A DNA stretch of 64,000 bases from Anisus vortex (GCA_949126835.1 OX421497.1:48115818-48179817), one strand, 5' to 3'; positions 25,401-33,184 are shown, numbered from the stretch's first letter. Notes: generated by a model from the letters alone, not told the origin. A program made the numbers and translations.

Positions 25401-27326
25401 TAAGAAGCTATGGGTATGGCCAGGCTATGGCTATGGTCGTTGACACTGTCACACTATAGTCTATAGCAGGGGTTGGGACCCTTTTTGTCCGAGAGAACCA
25501 TGGACACCACATATTTTCAAAAGTAATTCTGTGATAGCCATACATTATGTTTAAAACTAAAAATTCAAGTAAATTTTTGCATTTTGTATAATTTCTACAA
25601 TAAAAGTACAATAATTATGTCTCTGAATTCTTCTGATGCTGAGCTGAAGTAGACTTTAGCTCATTTGTAGAATGAAATATTGATACGCAATTAATATGTA
25701 GATCAAAGAAGTCTAAAGAAACAAAGTTTTTTTATAATCAAACATTTGTCTGCGAGCCAGATGCAGCCATCAATAGAGCCAGATCTGGCTCGCAAGCCAT
25801 AGGTGTCCGACCCCTGGTCTATCATAGACTATAGTTATAGTATTATACTATAGTATATAGTTATAGTATTACTAATTTAATAACTATTTTAAGATTTGAT
25901 TTAATAAGTTATTTGAAACTATTTCAGTTTGAGTTTCATTTCATATTCATTGATTATGATAGATTGCTATAGGCCTACATGTAAGCTAATTATATTATCT
26001 TATATACATTATAAAGAAGATTATTGCGTCCTACGCTCATCCGTGGTCAGAGTCTAGTCTTGCATTTTTATTGATGTTTTAAATGATGTTAAGTTAATGG
26101 TTTTCCTGGTTTGTTCAGGCAACCCATTCCATGCCTGAATGCCACTCGGGAAGAAAGAATACTTATATGCATTTGTTCTCGCTTAAGGGCCAAGGAAAGT
26201 GTTTTTGTCTTTATGTTTATCTGCGCTTTGCAACAGGTTGTTGGGTTGTATTTCTTAATTTGAATGAATGCCTCTTTATGTATTATATATTACTACTTTA
26301 CTCTTTGCCCTTCTGTCCTCTAGTGTTTCTAGGTTTAGTGATTTGACAAATGGTGATACTCTTGTTAATTGGGAGTATTCACTGGTTATGAACCTTGCAG
26401 CTCTTTTTTGGATTTGTTCTAATTTTTTAATGTTTTCTTTAGTTGATGGGTCCTAAACAGGTGCTGCATATTCTAGTATAGGTCCAACTAATGTGAGATA
26501 GCATTTTAGTTTTATATTCTTATTACATTTGTAAAAGTTCCTTTTTATGAATCCTAATGTTTTGTTTGATTTTTTTTATAACTTCAGCAATATGAGGGTT
26601 CCAAGATAACTTGTCATTTATTATTACTCCTAGATACCTAAAGCATTGTTAGTTTGAGTTAGTTCTTTACCATGTGAATGAAGTAGTTTGCTATTATTTG
26701 TTTCTTTTTCTTGGATACCCTTATTAGTTGGCATTTTTCTGGGTGAAAAGACATACTGCAGTTTGATTCCCATTTTTGTAGTTCATCTATTAAAAGTATT
26801 TTGTAGAAGTTCACTATCTTTTCAAAACTTTTGAAAGACTTTTCCTGTCTTTATTATTCTAGGCCTATATAGCCTATAAATATATATAAAGTATGTAATC
26901 ATCGGCAAATAATCTTACTTTTGTTCCTGTGTTGAGTGTTGATGCAATTTGGCAGATCATTAAAATTGTTAGTTAGGCCTATACCTAGCTAGGCTATACC
27001 TATAGCCTACCTATAGTCTAGTTTAGTTAATAATTTAATAGTTGGCCTCAGTCAGACGGCCGGTTTAAAACTTACTACTTACTACACTAGGCCTACCAAA
27101 TTACATTATTAAAATTATTATATAAATTTCGGTCTATTCTAGATTTCTATATTTAATTATTTTTTTAAGTAGAAATATATTTTTATTACCATATTTTTTA
27201 GAAATATGTGTGCTAAATGTCTTAACATATGATGTGACGTCCTATGCACTTACTTGAATGCTTATATTTTCCTTGATCTTTAATGGTATTCGGAGACTTC
27301 CCAACTACACGACGAAAGGCTTCCAT
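1344..27326 (-). CDS. LDLRAP1: LDLRAP1 (ARH) clathrin adaptor orthologue, nine coding exons
   Basis: CDS = complement join 27326-27254, 24696-24539, 23931-23819, 23162-23048, 22426-22316, 21350-21239, 12724-12675, 11743-11703, 1491-1344. The total is 921 nt, giving 306 residues plus stop, with every junction GT-AG and in phase. Known role of the family: a PTB-domain adaptor that binds FxNPxY tails of LDL-receptor family members and links them to clathrin and AP-2 at the plasma membrane. Seen: a PTB domain at about residues 25-170 with ARH-like stretches (FYLKYIGSTLVE, TVSPKGIQ, ISFCTADKAHDHVFAYIA, ECYAFLCAK). The AP-2 beta-appendage motif FxxLxxxR (F256, L259, R263) lies in an acidic context. 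The C-terminus DDLLSL resembles the human DDLFSF. The human clathrin box LLDLE is not obvious; LIPF at residues 209-212 is a weaker candidate. Human ARH is 308 residues, so the model looks complete. The identification rests on remembered family sequence, not a database search. Confidence 0.93.
1600..1900 (+). pseudogene. LINE reverse transcriptase C-terminal relic (family B)
   Basis: Plus-strand translation gives fragments such as SSIAGPQETVMATIRQRK and KDWTKLQMTELLTAGEP. This is the C-terminal region common in RTE/CFDP2-like non-LTR elements, and the same family as 37.37-37.77 kb. It is interrupted by stops. Its 3' tail is split by the LTR retrotransposon and continues at 10261 with a GATGATGGTGATG-type end. 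Confidence 0.7.
1908..2361 (+). repeat. 5' LTR, 454 bp
   Basis: Identical by eye to 9807-10260. Contains AATAAATAAA near 2096 and TATAAAG near 2127 as possible poly(A) and TATA signals; these assignments are inference. Confidence 0.95.
2362..4497 (+). other. Retrotransposon 5' leader, non-coding
   Basis: A 2.1-kb AT-rich untranslated leader between the LTR and the polyprotein. It holds short direct repeats of TTCAAATCCGATGTGACAC around 2740-2810, an AT dinucleotide run near 3190 and a poly(A) run near 4283. No convincing frame was seen. Confidence 0.6.
4498..9519 (+). CDS. Retrotransposon Gag-PR-INT-RT-RH polyprotein
   Basis: A single 1673-residue frame with no frameshift between gag and pol. 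The N-terminus is a charged coiled coil with an 11-residue unit (LEMNKEKELKE) repeated about four times. A CCHC knuckle (C-x2-C-x4-H-x4-C) starts at C366. The protease motif DTGSS is at 505-509. The integrase HHCC zinc domain lies at about 820-860. The integrase catalytic triad is D882, D942 and E978, a D-x35-E spacing, followed by a GPF/Y-like stretch near 1117. The reverse transcriptase has YVDD at 1396-1399. RNase H has D1547 and TDHKP at 1616-1620. All catalytic signatures are present, so the copy could be functional. It acts by reverse transcription in cytoplasmic particles and integration into nuclear DNA. INT lies upstream of RT. Confidence 0.96.
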   Translation: MESKVQLLYDEAELLAKKYGITDKKEYQEFVENKVKQLKKELADKERDERAELRAHEIKQKELDNEIKQKQLELEMNKEKELKELEMNKEKELKELEMNKEKELKELEMNKEKELRETQLRETQLKLAHELELAKLQNTKVEQTNNEKSKHSVRFKMPPFDGKEKIVDFLNLFEATCKGYGIPISEYYIHLIPQLKDKGREALSHIDKEITDYAIIKEQLIKFFIHSEDYYRQKFHNFILTDKIEPRAFVSEVKTFLLTWLDLVKIDTKNPNEIIEIMVVDKVLEQASKPLFTHIMERKVKTVESLIDAISNFKDSHPNVELTKQNQTVNTIQHRRRSYSPPRSRHNQFGNRKKFGNQPKSNNYKCIFCNGTNHSSEYCYRNNNARGRNFNPNFNRSNVDHRGFSNQNFSNFDNRNFPNQNFSNFGNRNMPNQNFSNNNVPNQHVGRQDFPNTQNRPQSNFQNRRNRGKLNNSTSQSNNVIFENRGQLILFPAYVEGKTTYCLRDTGSSIICIDESIIPNQKPTNIIRVDTIKLGNGSTVNCPVTIIDIDCPWLTGKAEAAIMKNCVAPLIIGNSFNVKHDNSFDIFQKWMNEKSNDLNLKPVLLQNEKLVDLPEQEFYPALQTFNFLQTIGKSENNILNETPNIDLSINNEKDNPIPKWNGTEKLEQYVSKFESQCEINNVPKELHAISLCRHLEGHKQIFNIAKNQISDFTKMKSEILSYIDSPHKKETQMKKTENISLINMPFDELTLKQEQKEDPYIIKMVSEIEKGQVKNKNIEIINGILCRKDTKLDVTQIVIPKTLTVKVMQISHNNALSGHLSSKKTVCKLKKNFWWPKMEKDLKTFIKSCDTCLRHNKKDSKHKAPIQMTDTINKPFYKIAVDIIGPMKQTKTTKAKFALTIIDMGSRWIEVVPLREITAERVCNALLPIFCRFGFPKFILSDNGTQFKSSLTQAFAQMLKITQIFSSIYHPESNGMIERANQTIKQMITKVCEDHPFEWDDYLPAILFAYRQSVHESTGFTPFELVLGKNPNGPLDNFKSELLGLKEKKMSPFDLVNKTEKHMKTAYEFAVQKNEEIKSKTLIRENIHKNMRKLEVGNKVLVYLPIGSGNTMEWKGPFEIMHKLSDVTYKVNINNKEKIVHLNNLRAYEENQINDSQSDIESKIQNNNMIIFEDNNVQNIPNIDYFCGITTPANNEIDQIQLDHIKNEMVKNNILNLLNKFKTTITEKPGLSNVIEHKIELTDQKQFRSKAYNIPQMLVEKVDKELDQLIESKIIEKSMSQYSSPMVIVKKKNGSIRLCCDYRKLNKVTKLDQEGLPNIEHIINTMATGKIFTTIDLTRGFWQVPLDEKSKDYTAFITHKGVFNWNVMPFGLVNSTATFTKLMRHILPQNKNIVHYVDDICIFTNTWDEHLILLEEVLQILKDNNLTVSPSKLKIGKTEIEFLGHKFENGQVKPTQHLHKKILEIQTPKTKKHVRALLGLFNYYSKFIPNYSQIVRPIIDLTKKFQPNIVNWTDQCETSFKILIDAFSREPILETIQKDDDIILACDASKSGLGACIYKKVIVDSEIVYKPAYYVSRALTKSEKNFSVIELEGLCIVYAVLKFQYYLLGRQFTILTDHKPLVNFNVSNVNNKRINKYALLLSDYKFQIKSIVGKDNHLPDVLSRLSIHITDIQ
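9520..9806 (+). other. Retrotransposon 3' untranslated region
   Basis: A short AT-rich stretch from the polyprotein stop to the 3' LTR, ending in a G-rich tract (polypurine tract candidate). No coding content. Confidence 0.7.
9807..10260 (+). repeat. 3' LTR, 454 bp
   Basis: Matches the 5' LTR over its whole length by eye. Followed at once by the ATAAC target duplication. Confidence 0.95.
10297..11528. repeat. 65-bp minisatellite, about 19 units
   Basis: The unit begins TTCTAAGTTAATCTATCTAC and recurs every 65 bp. Variation is mostly CTACGTAC versus CTACATAC or CTATGTAC, and TATC versus TATG. It lies in the last LDLRAP1 intron, just right of the LTR element. Confidence 0.97.
11703..11743 (-). 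CDS. LDLRAP1: LDLRAP1 exon 8, acidic AP-2 binding segment
   Basis: A 41-nt exon encoding ESFDDDDIDDMFS plus two bases of Arg. It contributes the acidic run and the first Phe of the FxxLxxxR motif that docks to the AP-2 beta2 appendage. The donor is GTGAGC. Confidence 0.88.
12119..12400 (-). mobile_element. tRNA-derived SINE copy
   Basis: Reverse-oriented copy of the family at 49.6, 57.2 and 59.1 kb. On its own strand it has a GTTCGAATG box-B-like site and the GGCCACAGAAACTGGTGAA-type body. Confidence 0.75.
12416..12580 (-). mobile_element. Diverged SINE copy
   Basis: Carries the GTGTGGCCAGCACAACGCCC-type body and a decayed box B, next to the better copy on its left. Confidence 0.5.
12675..12724 (-). 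CDS. LDLRAP1: LDLRAP1 exon 7, 50-nt exon
   Basis: The acceptor is GTTTCAG. The exon encodes 17 residues ending in QHW, which aligns with the Trp just before the acidic AP-2 binding region of ARH. A second AG 14 bases downstream would give an in-frame stop, so the first AG is used. The donor is GTAAGT. Confidence 0.82.
12915..21233. repeat. 8.3-kb array of 79/74-bp satellite units
   Basis: More than 100 head-to-tail units starting AATGTCAGGGTCAGAGTTTA. Two length classes differ by five bases (TTCGTAAAACAATG versus TTCACAATG). Rare variants (CCATGTATAA, GTTAAGTACT, GTCAGAACTA) recur about 2375-2380 bp apart, showing duplication of large blocks. It fills the LDLRAP1 intron between exons 6 and 7 and stops about five bases from the exon 6 donor. 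Small open frames inside it are repeat artefacts. Confidence 0.98.
21239..21350 (-). CDS. LDLRAP1: LDLRAP1 exon 6, Ser/Pro-rich linker
   Basis: Encodes residues 191-227, rich in Ser, Pro and Thr, with the short motif LIPF at 209-212, a possible clathrin-box variant. The donor GTAGGC lies only about five bases from the end of the 8.3-kb 79/74-bp array. The intron on the other side of the exon begins with a 27-bp array. Confidence 0.88.
21377..22026. repeat. 27-bp minisatellite, about 24 units
   Basis: The unit contains TTATAATGCATGCACACAC and TATGTGTG. Because 27 is divisible by three and the unit lacks stops, several frames stay open on both strands; these are not genes. It lies in the LDLRAP1 intron next to the exon 6 acceptor. 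Confidence 0.98.
22316..22426 (-). CDS. LDLRAP1: LDLRAP1 exon 5, C-terminal helix of PTB
   Basis: Encodes AQAVTLTVSQAFSIAQDRW and a basic tail, 37 codons, phase 0 at both ends. It matches the ARH helix AQAVTLTVAQAF. The donor is GTAAAT. Confidence 0.92.
22430..23040. other. LDLRAP1 intron 4, possible old DNA-element relic
   Basis: Mostly unrecognised. CAGGGATGTTAAAAGATGAA near 22665 resembles the ends of the small hAT-type elements near 55.8 and 34.0 kb, but no second end was found. Confidence 0.3.
23048..23162 (-). CDS. LDLRAP1: LDLRAP1 exon 4, PTB domain core
   Basis: Encodes ISFCTADKAHDHVFAYIAR and then the NETMECYAFLCAK segment. This is the most conserved part of the ARH PTB domain. The acceptor is TCTTCAG and the donor GTAAGT. 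Confidence 0.94.
23201..23516. repeat. 33-bp minisatellite with nine CACGTG sites
   Basis: Nearly ten units of a 33-bp repeat containing GGTAAGAAGTAAATTACAAA and AACACGTGG. Each full unit carries a CACGTG E-box. It lies in the LDLRAP1 intron between exons 3 and 4. Confidence 0.96.
23819..23931 (-). CDS. LDLRAP1: LDLRAP1 exon 3, PTB domain
   Basis: Encodes AKSAGRKLRKTALTVSPKG followed by NQLMFESSIY. This aligns by eye with the ARH segment containing KLQKVTLKVSPRG and NQLIENVSIYR. It starts in phase 0 and ends two bases into an Arg codon. The donor is GTCAGT. Confidence 0.92.
24539..24696 (-). CDS. LDLRAP1: LDLRAP1 exon 2, start of PTB domain
   Basis: The acceptor is TTTCAG. The exon completes K25 and encodes IPEGWGQNKDTVVDG and FYLKYIGSTLVEE, the first strand of the PTB fold. 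The donor is GTTGGT, weaker than the others. An alternative donor GTAATA five bases downstream would make the next exon start with a stop codon, so it is rejected. Confidence 0.9.
24820..24910 (-). mobile_element. Short LINE family A fragment
   Basis: Contains the TCTAGTCTTGCACTTTGAT and TTTCCTGGTTTGTTAATGCA blocks shared with the other family A 3' ends. Confidence 0.5.
25137..25290 (-). mobile_element. Partial SINE copy
   Basis: Reverse orientation. Has the CAAACTGATCATAGGGCTGG start and the TTTACTTTACCCCATCTAAG block but lacks the tRNA-like head. Confidence 0.65.
25467..25816. mobile_element. hAT-type MITE, 350 bp
   Basis: Ends CAGGGGTTGGGACC and GTGTCCGACCCCTG are inverted repeats. The flanks GTCTATAG and GTCTATCA form an imperfect 8-bp target duplication, as in hAT elements. 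A second copy is at 36509-36853. No transposase. Sits in LDLRAP1 intron 1. Confidence 0.8.
25998..26990 (-). pseudogene. LINE family A reverse transcriptase relic and 3' tail
   Basis: The longest copy of family A in the window. On the minus strand, fragments such as NDLPNCINTQH, FHPEKCQLI and LEDRRAKSKVV are typical of the region from the RT active site to the C-terminus of CR1/L2/jockey-like elements. Many stops and frame shifts mark it as dead. Its 3' tail (near 26010) shares the AAGAAGATTATTGCGTCCTA block with at least six other sites. Located in LDLRAP1 intron 1. Confidence 0.7.
27254..27326 (-). CDS. LDLRAP1: LDLRAP1 exon 1 (start codon)
   Basis: Encodes residues 1-24, starting MEAFRRVVGKSPNTIKDQ, plus one base of codon 25. 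The donor is a good GTAAGT. The ATG is chosen because it opens the only frame that joins exon 2 in phase 1 and gives the basic N-terminus seen in ARH. The 5' UTR and promoter above 27326 are not resolved. Confidence 0.85.
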
Positions 27327-27595
27327 CTTGGATTCCTCAACACCTGACATTCGACCTATAACCTACTGTAGTTTACTGAAAATATTTTTAGCTTCTTGTA
27401 CTACTTTTGTATTATGGACAACTCTTATTGGTGATTCGCTACCAAATTTTCATTTTGATCTAGTAACTAGCCACTAACATATTTTTGAAATAACTGTAAT
27501 CGGCCCAAGAAGTTTCTCTTTTCTAATAATGCAATCTTTTGTTCTCATCTATAAAACGGTTCCGAGATAAACATTGGTAAAACAATTTTCTTTTA

Positions 27596-27745
27596 TTTAC
27601 TGTGTCTAACCAATAACCTAACATCATTTAAAACATTAATAAAAATGCAAGACTAGACTCGGACCACGGATGAGCGTAGGACGCAATAATCTTCTTTATA
27701 GAAGGAGCGTCTGTAATGTATAAGATAAGAAGATAAGATTTATGA
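27596..27745 (+). mobile_element. LINE family A 3' tail
   Basis: Plus-oriented tail with TAACATCATTTAAAACATTA, the GAAGGAGCGTCTGTAATG block and a terminal AAGATAAGA run. Inserted just upstream of the LDLRAP1 start. Confidence 0.7.
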
Positions 27746-28060
27746 TTTATTAAGATAAAGATTATTAATTTCTAACGACAAATTGACTTGATTTAGCAGG
27801 TTTTCTGTTCTTAGCTTCAATGCCTTCAATGAACAATATTTTAAACAATATAGAATACCGTATAGGCCTAATAGTAGGCCTATTTGTACATCATCATTGG
27901 CTCCATAGTCTCGAAAGACGATTAGATTTGATTTGTACATAAGAACATACATATATATTTATAAAATAGACTAGCACCCCGCACTGTTGAACTCGATTCT
28001 GTTGAAAAATTCGCATTGACAGTGGAACAAAAAAGCTATTAAATTATATAGCCTATAATA
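27746..28060. other. Intergenic, nothing recognised
   Basis: AT-rich DNA with two TAGGCCTA palindromes near 27.86-27.88 kb. No gene or repeat boundary was seen. Confidence 0.3.
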
Positions 28061-28062
28061 TA

Positions 28063-28620
28063 TTCTAGCCCTGATTGAAAGAAGCCAACCAGTTGAACAG
28101 ATCTTTCTGTTCTAGCCCTGATTGAAAGAAGCCAACCAGTTGAACAGCTATTCTGTTCTAGCCCTGATTGAAAGAAGCCAACCAGTTCATCAGATTTTTC
28201 TGTTCTAGCCCTGATTGAAAGGAGCCAACCAGTTGAACAGATTTTTCTGTTCTAGCCCTGATTGAAAGGAGCCAACCAGTTGAACAGATCTTTCTGTTCT
28301 AGCCCTGATTGAAAGAAGCCAACCAGTTGAACAGATTTTTCTGTTCTGACCCTGAATGAAAGAAGCCAACCAGTTGAACAGATCTTTCGCTGTTCTAGCC
28401 CTGATTGAAAGAAGCCAACCAGTTGAACAGATTTTTCTGTTCTAGCCCTGATTGAAAGGAGCCAACCAGTTGAAAAGATATCTTTCTGTTCTAGCCCTGA
28501 TTGAAAGAAGCCAACCAGTTGAACAGATATCTTTCTGTTCTAGCCCTGATTGAAAGTAAGCCAACCAGTTGAACAGATAGCTATCTTTCTGTTCTAGCCC
28601 TGATTGAAAGAAGCGCCATA
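28063..28620. repeat. 47-bp minisatellite, about 12 units
   Basis: The unit contains CTAGCCCTGATTGAAAGAAG and CCAACCAGTTGAACAGAT, with small insertions (GATATCTTT) in later units. The right edge runs into an inverted copy of the same unit. Confidence 0.95.
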
Positions 28621-28666
28621 ATACCAATGGCTGGCGCTTCTTTCAATCAGGGCTAGAACAGAAAGA
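28584..28666. repeat. Perfect inverted repeat closing the 47-bp array
   Basis: Arms 28584-28618 and 28632-28666 are 35 bp each and complementary by eye, with a 13-nt loop. The left arm is the last array unit. Confidence 0.92.
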
Positions 28667-29054
28667 TCTGTGGTCCCAACTCTTATATAGTGAATTTTGT
28701 CACAAATAGACGTTCGGATTTCACCCAACTATTTGCATCAATAATTAGCAATAAAATAGATAGCTTGGCAGACACCAACGGTATAGTATTTTGAATGGGT
28801 GTTTCTCTGATCGTATGATTCATGTAAATAGTAATTTAAATAGTGTGCGTCATTTCCACAAGCTGTATTGTCACTATAATAATATATAGATATAGGTCAA
28901 ATAACTATTGGGACTCTATTGCTTTCTTACTCAACCCCACGCAGTAGGCCCGCCTATAGGCCTATACAACAATTTTGTTTACAAATTACAATTACAAATT
29001 AGCCTATTTATAAGCGCTATTCATAACAAATTTAAAGTCTTCGAATGCGCTTTA

Positions 29055-30968
29055 GGGGCCGTCCATAAATTACGTCACACGATTTCGGCTGATTTTGTAC
29101 CCCCCTCCCCCCTTTGTCACACATCGTCACAAAAAGTCAGACCCCCCCCCTCAACTATGACATCACAAAATCTGCACACCCCCCTCCTAAAAGGTATTTG
29201 ACTAAAATGCAAATTTAAAGGTTCCAAATTACTTTTATTTCTCATCGTTTTGTAATTAATGAATTTTGTATTACACAAAAGAAAAATCGAAAGTGTAATT
29301 ATAACAATAATGTAATTTCATATGCACAAATATAAATGCTTTAGTAGAATCAGTACAATTTTTTTTTTATTAAGCTAAAAAAAACAACACACAGAATGTA
29401 TGTGTGTCATGCATTCTCCCATGATGCTGAAAAATGCTCTTTCATGGAATAAATGTGGAAAATACTTGTCTCTTCATTAGATGGAATGGATATTCCATTC
29501 AAATCAAGCTCTTCTTCATCTATACATTCAGCTCTCTCCATTTTCTTCATTTGCGATGATAACCATTAGTTCATGTTGCCTACGTGCAGCAACTCTTTGT
29601 GGCCTGACAGGATTAGGAGGAATAATTGATTCCTGCTTTTGTGTTGAGGGACGCTGCGCAGCATGACTAAAGAAGCGAAGTACATATGACATTTTTTGCA
29701 TATTCTATCGCTAAGCACAGATTGTATTGACGGACAGTACAAATCGTATGGAATCGAACGGTAAGGATTTGATGACTGAGGAAGAATATCATCCACTTTC
29801 AGACTTTGAGCTGCAAAACAGAGATGGAAACTTATGCGACACTCCATCTGTTGTCTGTTCTGGAATTTTCAGACCTTCGCCTGATTGAACAAATGGTACA
29901 GGATGTGGAAAAAATCTCTCTCTTACTACACTAAAATATGAGCTTCTCGGTTTTGAACAGCACTTTTTTGTCGCTACATTTTACAATTTGAGTTAAGTCT
30001 TGGCTTGTTCGTACATAAACGTCAAACAATTTTTATGCCTACATAGAAAAAAGTGTCAACATCTTGAGCCATGGGGGCGGCCATGTTGTCAGCCTTCCCT
30101 GGATGCACGAAGGTGATTGCCGGGCTAGGACATCTTTCCCACTTTATTTTAGCATTCAGACGCGTTGGCGATGCGATCATCATTTGAAAATAGCTAAGAA
30201 ACAATGCGATCATAATTTTAATTTACAAAGCTTATTAATAGTAACTAGTTGACCCATGGATACATTGTGTCCATACTCAGTGCCCTCACATGGTGTGGGG
30301 GGTGGGGGTGGGCAGAGGGGGCATATGCCCGGGGGAGACACTTCTAGGGGATGCAAATATAGTCTAAATATAGCACTAAACAAAGCAGTTACAGTTTGCA
30401 AGGGGGCGTCGCTGAAACTTTTGCCCTGGGGCGCTATATAAGCGTATGTGGGCTCTGTCCATACAAAACATAATATAGTATAGAAATTAAAAGAATATTA
30501 GCGAGATCAACAATAGAGAGAAAAAAAGTACAGTATAAAGTTAGTATAAACGAACAATGCAAAGAAAACAGAGTGCGCAGTCGGGAAAACCCAAAGTTGG
30601 CTGTTCAACACTCTCAATGAAAGCTGAATGAAAGGGAAGCTACTCTCTTTTACATCGAGGAGCTATTTCTTTTGTTTTTAAATTACAGTTTTCACGTGTG
30701 CATAACCGGCATACTTTTATTTATATAAAATCAACATATTAAATTTTTCTATTCCGGAAAGTTGCGAGTAAATGTATATTTTTGGTTGTCCCGATCGATC
30801 AAAACGGCATAGGAGTCTAAAGCGCACAAACATATATATGTAGGCCTATATTCTTTTCATGTGACGTTGGATATCTTAGACCCCCCTCCCCCCTCGTCAC
30901 ACATCGTCACAAATGCGTGACCCCCTCCCCCCCCCCCTAATCGTGTGACGTAATTTATGGACGACCCC
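29055..30968. mobile_element. TTA-flanked TIR DNA element, 1.9 kb
   Basis: Starts GGGGCCGTCCATAAATTACG and ends with the inverted form CGTAATTTATGGACGACCCC. Both ends are flanked by TTA (29052-29054 and 30969-30971). The 3-bp TTA duplication and GGG-type termini fit PIF/Harbinger. Long C runs on this strand lie just inside both ends. No transposase frame is visible, so it is non-autonomous. Short open frames inside (29481-29847, 30022-30252) are unsupported. Confidence 0.78.
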
Positions 30969-30994
30969 TTAAATTACATGTTATTAAAATAAAT

Positions 30995-31690
30995 TTTTAA
31001 AAGTGTGTTTTTAATTTTGTTTTTAAAATGTCTATATCTATATTGTCGGCTTGTTTAACTGTGTTCAGAAGTTCGGGTTCGTTCCACCACAGAGGTGCTA
31101 CGATGCTGTATGAGGGAGCTGCAAATGTTTCTCTTTTTACGCTTGGTACCTTGAGCTGCAGATAGATTTTGTTTGAACGCAGTCCTCTTTTCTCTGATGT
31201 GTGTAGCTCGACCATGGATCTCATGTACTGGGGAGATTGACCATGGATCTCGTGTACTGGGGAGATTGACCATGGATCTCATGTACTGGGGAGATTGACC
31301 ATGGATCTCATGTACTGGGGAGATTGACCATGGATCTCATGTACTGGGGAGATTGACCATGGATCTCATGTACTGGGGAGATTGACCATGGATCTCATGT
31401 ACTGGGGAGATTGACCATGGATCTCATGTACTGGGGAGATTGACCATGGATCTCATGTACTGGGGAGATTGACCATGAAAGCTTTTATAGAGCATAGTCA
31501 GAACTTTGAATGGTATCCTAAGTGTTATAGTTAGCCAGTGCAGTTTTTTAGACAGGTTAATGAGTTTTCTTCATTGTTGAGAGCAATTTTCGCAGCCATG
31601 TTTTGGACCCCTTGTAGTTTTTTTCAAATCACACTCTGGCAGTCCAATGTATAGACAGTTCGCGTAGTCTAGCTGAGAGATTACCAGGCC
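30995..31690 (-). pseudogene. LINE reverse transcriptase C-terminal relic with internal array
   Basis: Minus-strand translation in pieces gives SQLDYANCLYIGLPE and KKLQGVQNMAAK, then KQNLSAAQGTKR-type shifts, then SYSIVAPLWWNEPELLN and DILKTKLKTHF. These are standard C-terminal blocks of CR1/L2-like reverse transcriptases. Frames are broken, and a 29-bp tandem array interrupts the coding region. Confidence 0.75.
31210..31480. repeat. 29-bp minisatellite, nine units
   Basis: The unit starts GACCATGGATCTCATGTACT and recurs every 29 bp. One unit has CTCGTG. It is an expansion of LINE coding sequence. Confidence 0.96.
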
Positions 31691-32499
31691 TACAACTAAT
31701 GTTTCACTTGCCTCTTTTTACATAAGTTTATACATGAAAGTTTATAATAAGTATATTATAGGGCTAGGCTATATCGATCTGGGTAGTGACAACAAAAACA
31801 CATTTTATTGGTAGATTAAAAAGTATGTTTTTAATGGCTTAATATAAACACGCGAAGATCACAAAGAACGCATTTCATAGCAGAACAACGAAAAAATAAA
31901 ACAGTATTAACAGCTGGATTGAGTCACAATTCAAAAAGCAAAAACATAATTAGCCTATAATGAGTCACTGCCATGGGACACAAATTGCTCAGTCAGAGTG
32001 AGAGATTCTTTAGGTGGAATAGACAGAAGGACAAAGCATAACACAATAACAACCCAGCGGGCACACCACGTCATATTGACGGAGAAAAAAACTTGAAAAA
32101 CACGGGGGAAACACGTGAAAATTTAAGAGGCTTAAAACAAAAACAAAAATTAAAACAAAAAAGAACATAATTATAACCATTGGGAGAAAAGCAGATTTCC
32201 TCTAAGCCAAAAGAGATCAACAGACACTCAAGCACCTCGACAAACTGCAATATATACTCATGGAATCCAAAACAGTTATACGTGGCAGTTTTTCTCCAAA
32301 ATCCAATAATAAAAAAAAAAAAAACCCTCCCCAGTTAAACGAATAAACCAAAGCACAATGGACACGGTAGTAGCGCCGCATACTGTGGACGCCAACATGG
32401 CATATTATGAAAATAATTGGGAAATGAGATAACTGAGTAACGGATAAAATCTGGCAGTAAAGAAACACCAACAGAGGTTCAAATTACCCCAATAAAAAA
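31691..32499. other. Intergenic, no gene recognised
   Basis: No convincing exon, repeat boundary or RNA gene was seen. A poly(A)-like run lies near 32310. Confidence 0.3.
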
Positions 32500-32504
32500 T
32501 TTAT

Positions 32505-32765
32505 TAAATGATGTTAAGTTACTTGTTTTCCTGGTTTGTTCGGGCAACCCATTCCATGCCCGAATGCCACTCGGGAAGAAATAGTATTTATATGTATTTT
32601 TTCTCGCATAAGGGATAAGAAAAGTGTTTCTGTCCTTAGATCTATTTTTATCTGAGCTTTGCAACAGGTTGTTATTGGGTTGTATTTCTAAATTAGAGTT
32701 TAATGCCGTATGTATTATTACTACTTTACTCTATGTCCTTCTGTCCTCTAGTGTTTCTTTACTTT
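32505..32765 (-). mobile_element. LINE family A fragment (minus)
   Basis: Its minus strand reads FFPSGIRAWNGLPEQTRK, a typical end of a non-LTR reverse transcriptase. Confidence 0.75.
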
Positions 32766-32789
32766 AAGCTAGTGATCAGTGGACTTTTT

Positions 32790-32910
32790 TTGTTTACTTC
32801 TATTGCTCTATTTTTAGAGCTTGTGTTCTTTTTCCGTGCGCATGCAACACTGATCTATAAATGTTTCCGCTGTATACAGCTTTCGTTATTTTAATTTTTC
32901 ATTGAGAAAA
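32790..32910. mobile_element. MITE fragment (ACTATAATAAGAT family)
   Basis: Shares CTATTTTTAGAGCTT, CCGTGCGCATGCAA and CCGCTGTATACAGCTTTCG with the complete copy at 41501-41779. Ends are missing. Confidence 0.6.
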
Positions 32911-32914
32911 TCAT

Positions 32915-33155
32915 AAAGACAAAAACACTTTCCTTATCCCCTATGCGAGAACAAATGCTTATAAGTACTCTTTCTTCTCGAGTGGCATTCGGGCATGGAA
33001 TGGGTTGCCTAAACAAACCAGGAAAACCAGTAACTTAACATCATTTAAAACATTAATAAAAATGCAAGACTAGACTCGAATCGGACCACGGATGAGCGTA
33101 GGACGCAATAATCTTCTTTATAGAAGGAGCGTCTGTAATGTATAAGATAAGATAA
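32915..33155 (+). mobile_element. LINE family A 3' end (plus)
   Basis: Contains GAGTGGCATTCGGGCATGGA and the GAAGGAGCGTCTGTAATG tail followed by TAAGATAAGATAA. It faces the minus copy at 32.5 kb, so the two form an inverted pair. Confidence 0.75.
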
Positions 33156-33184
33156 AAAACAATCTCAAACTATAGGCCTATTTA

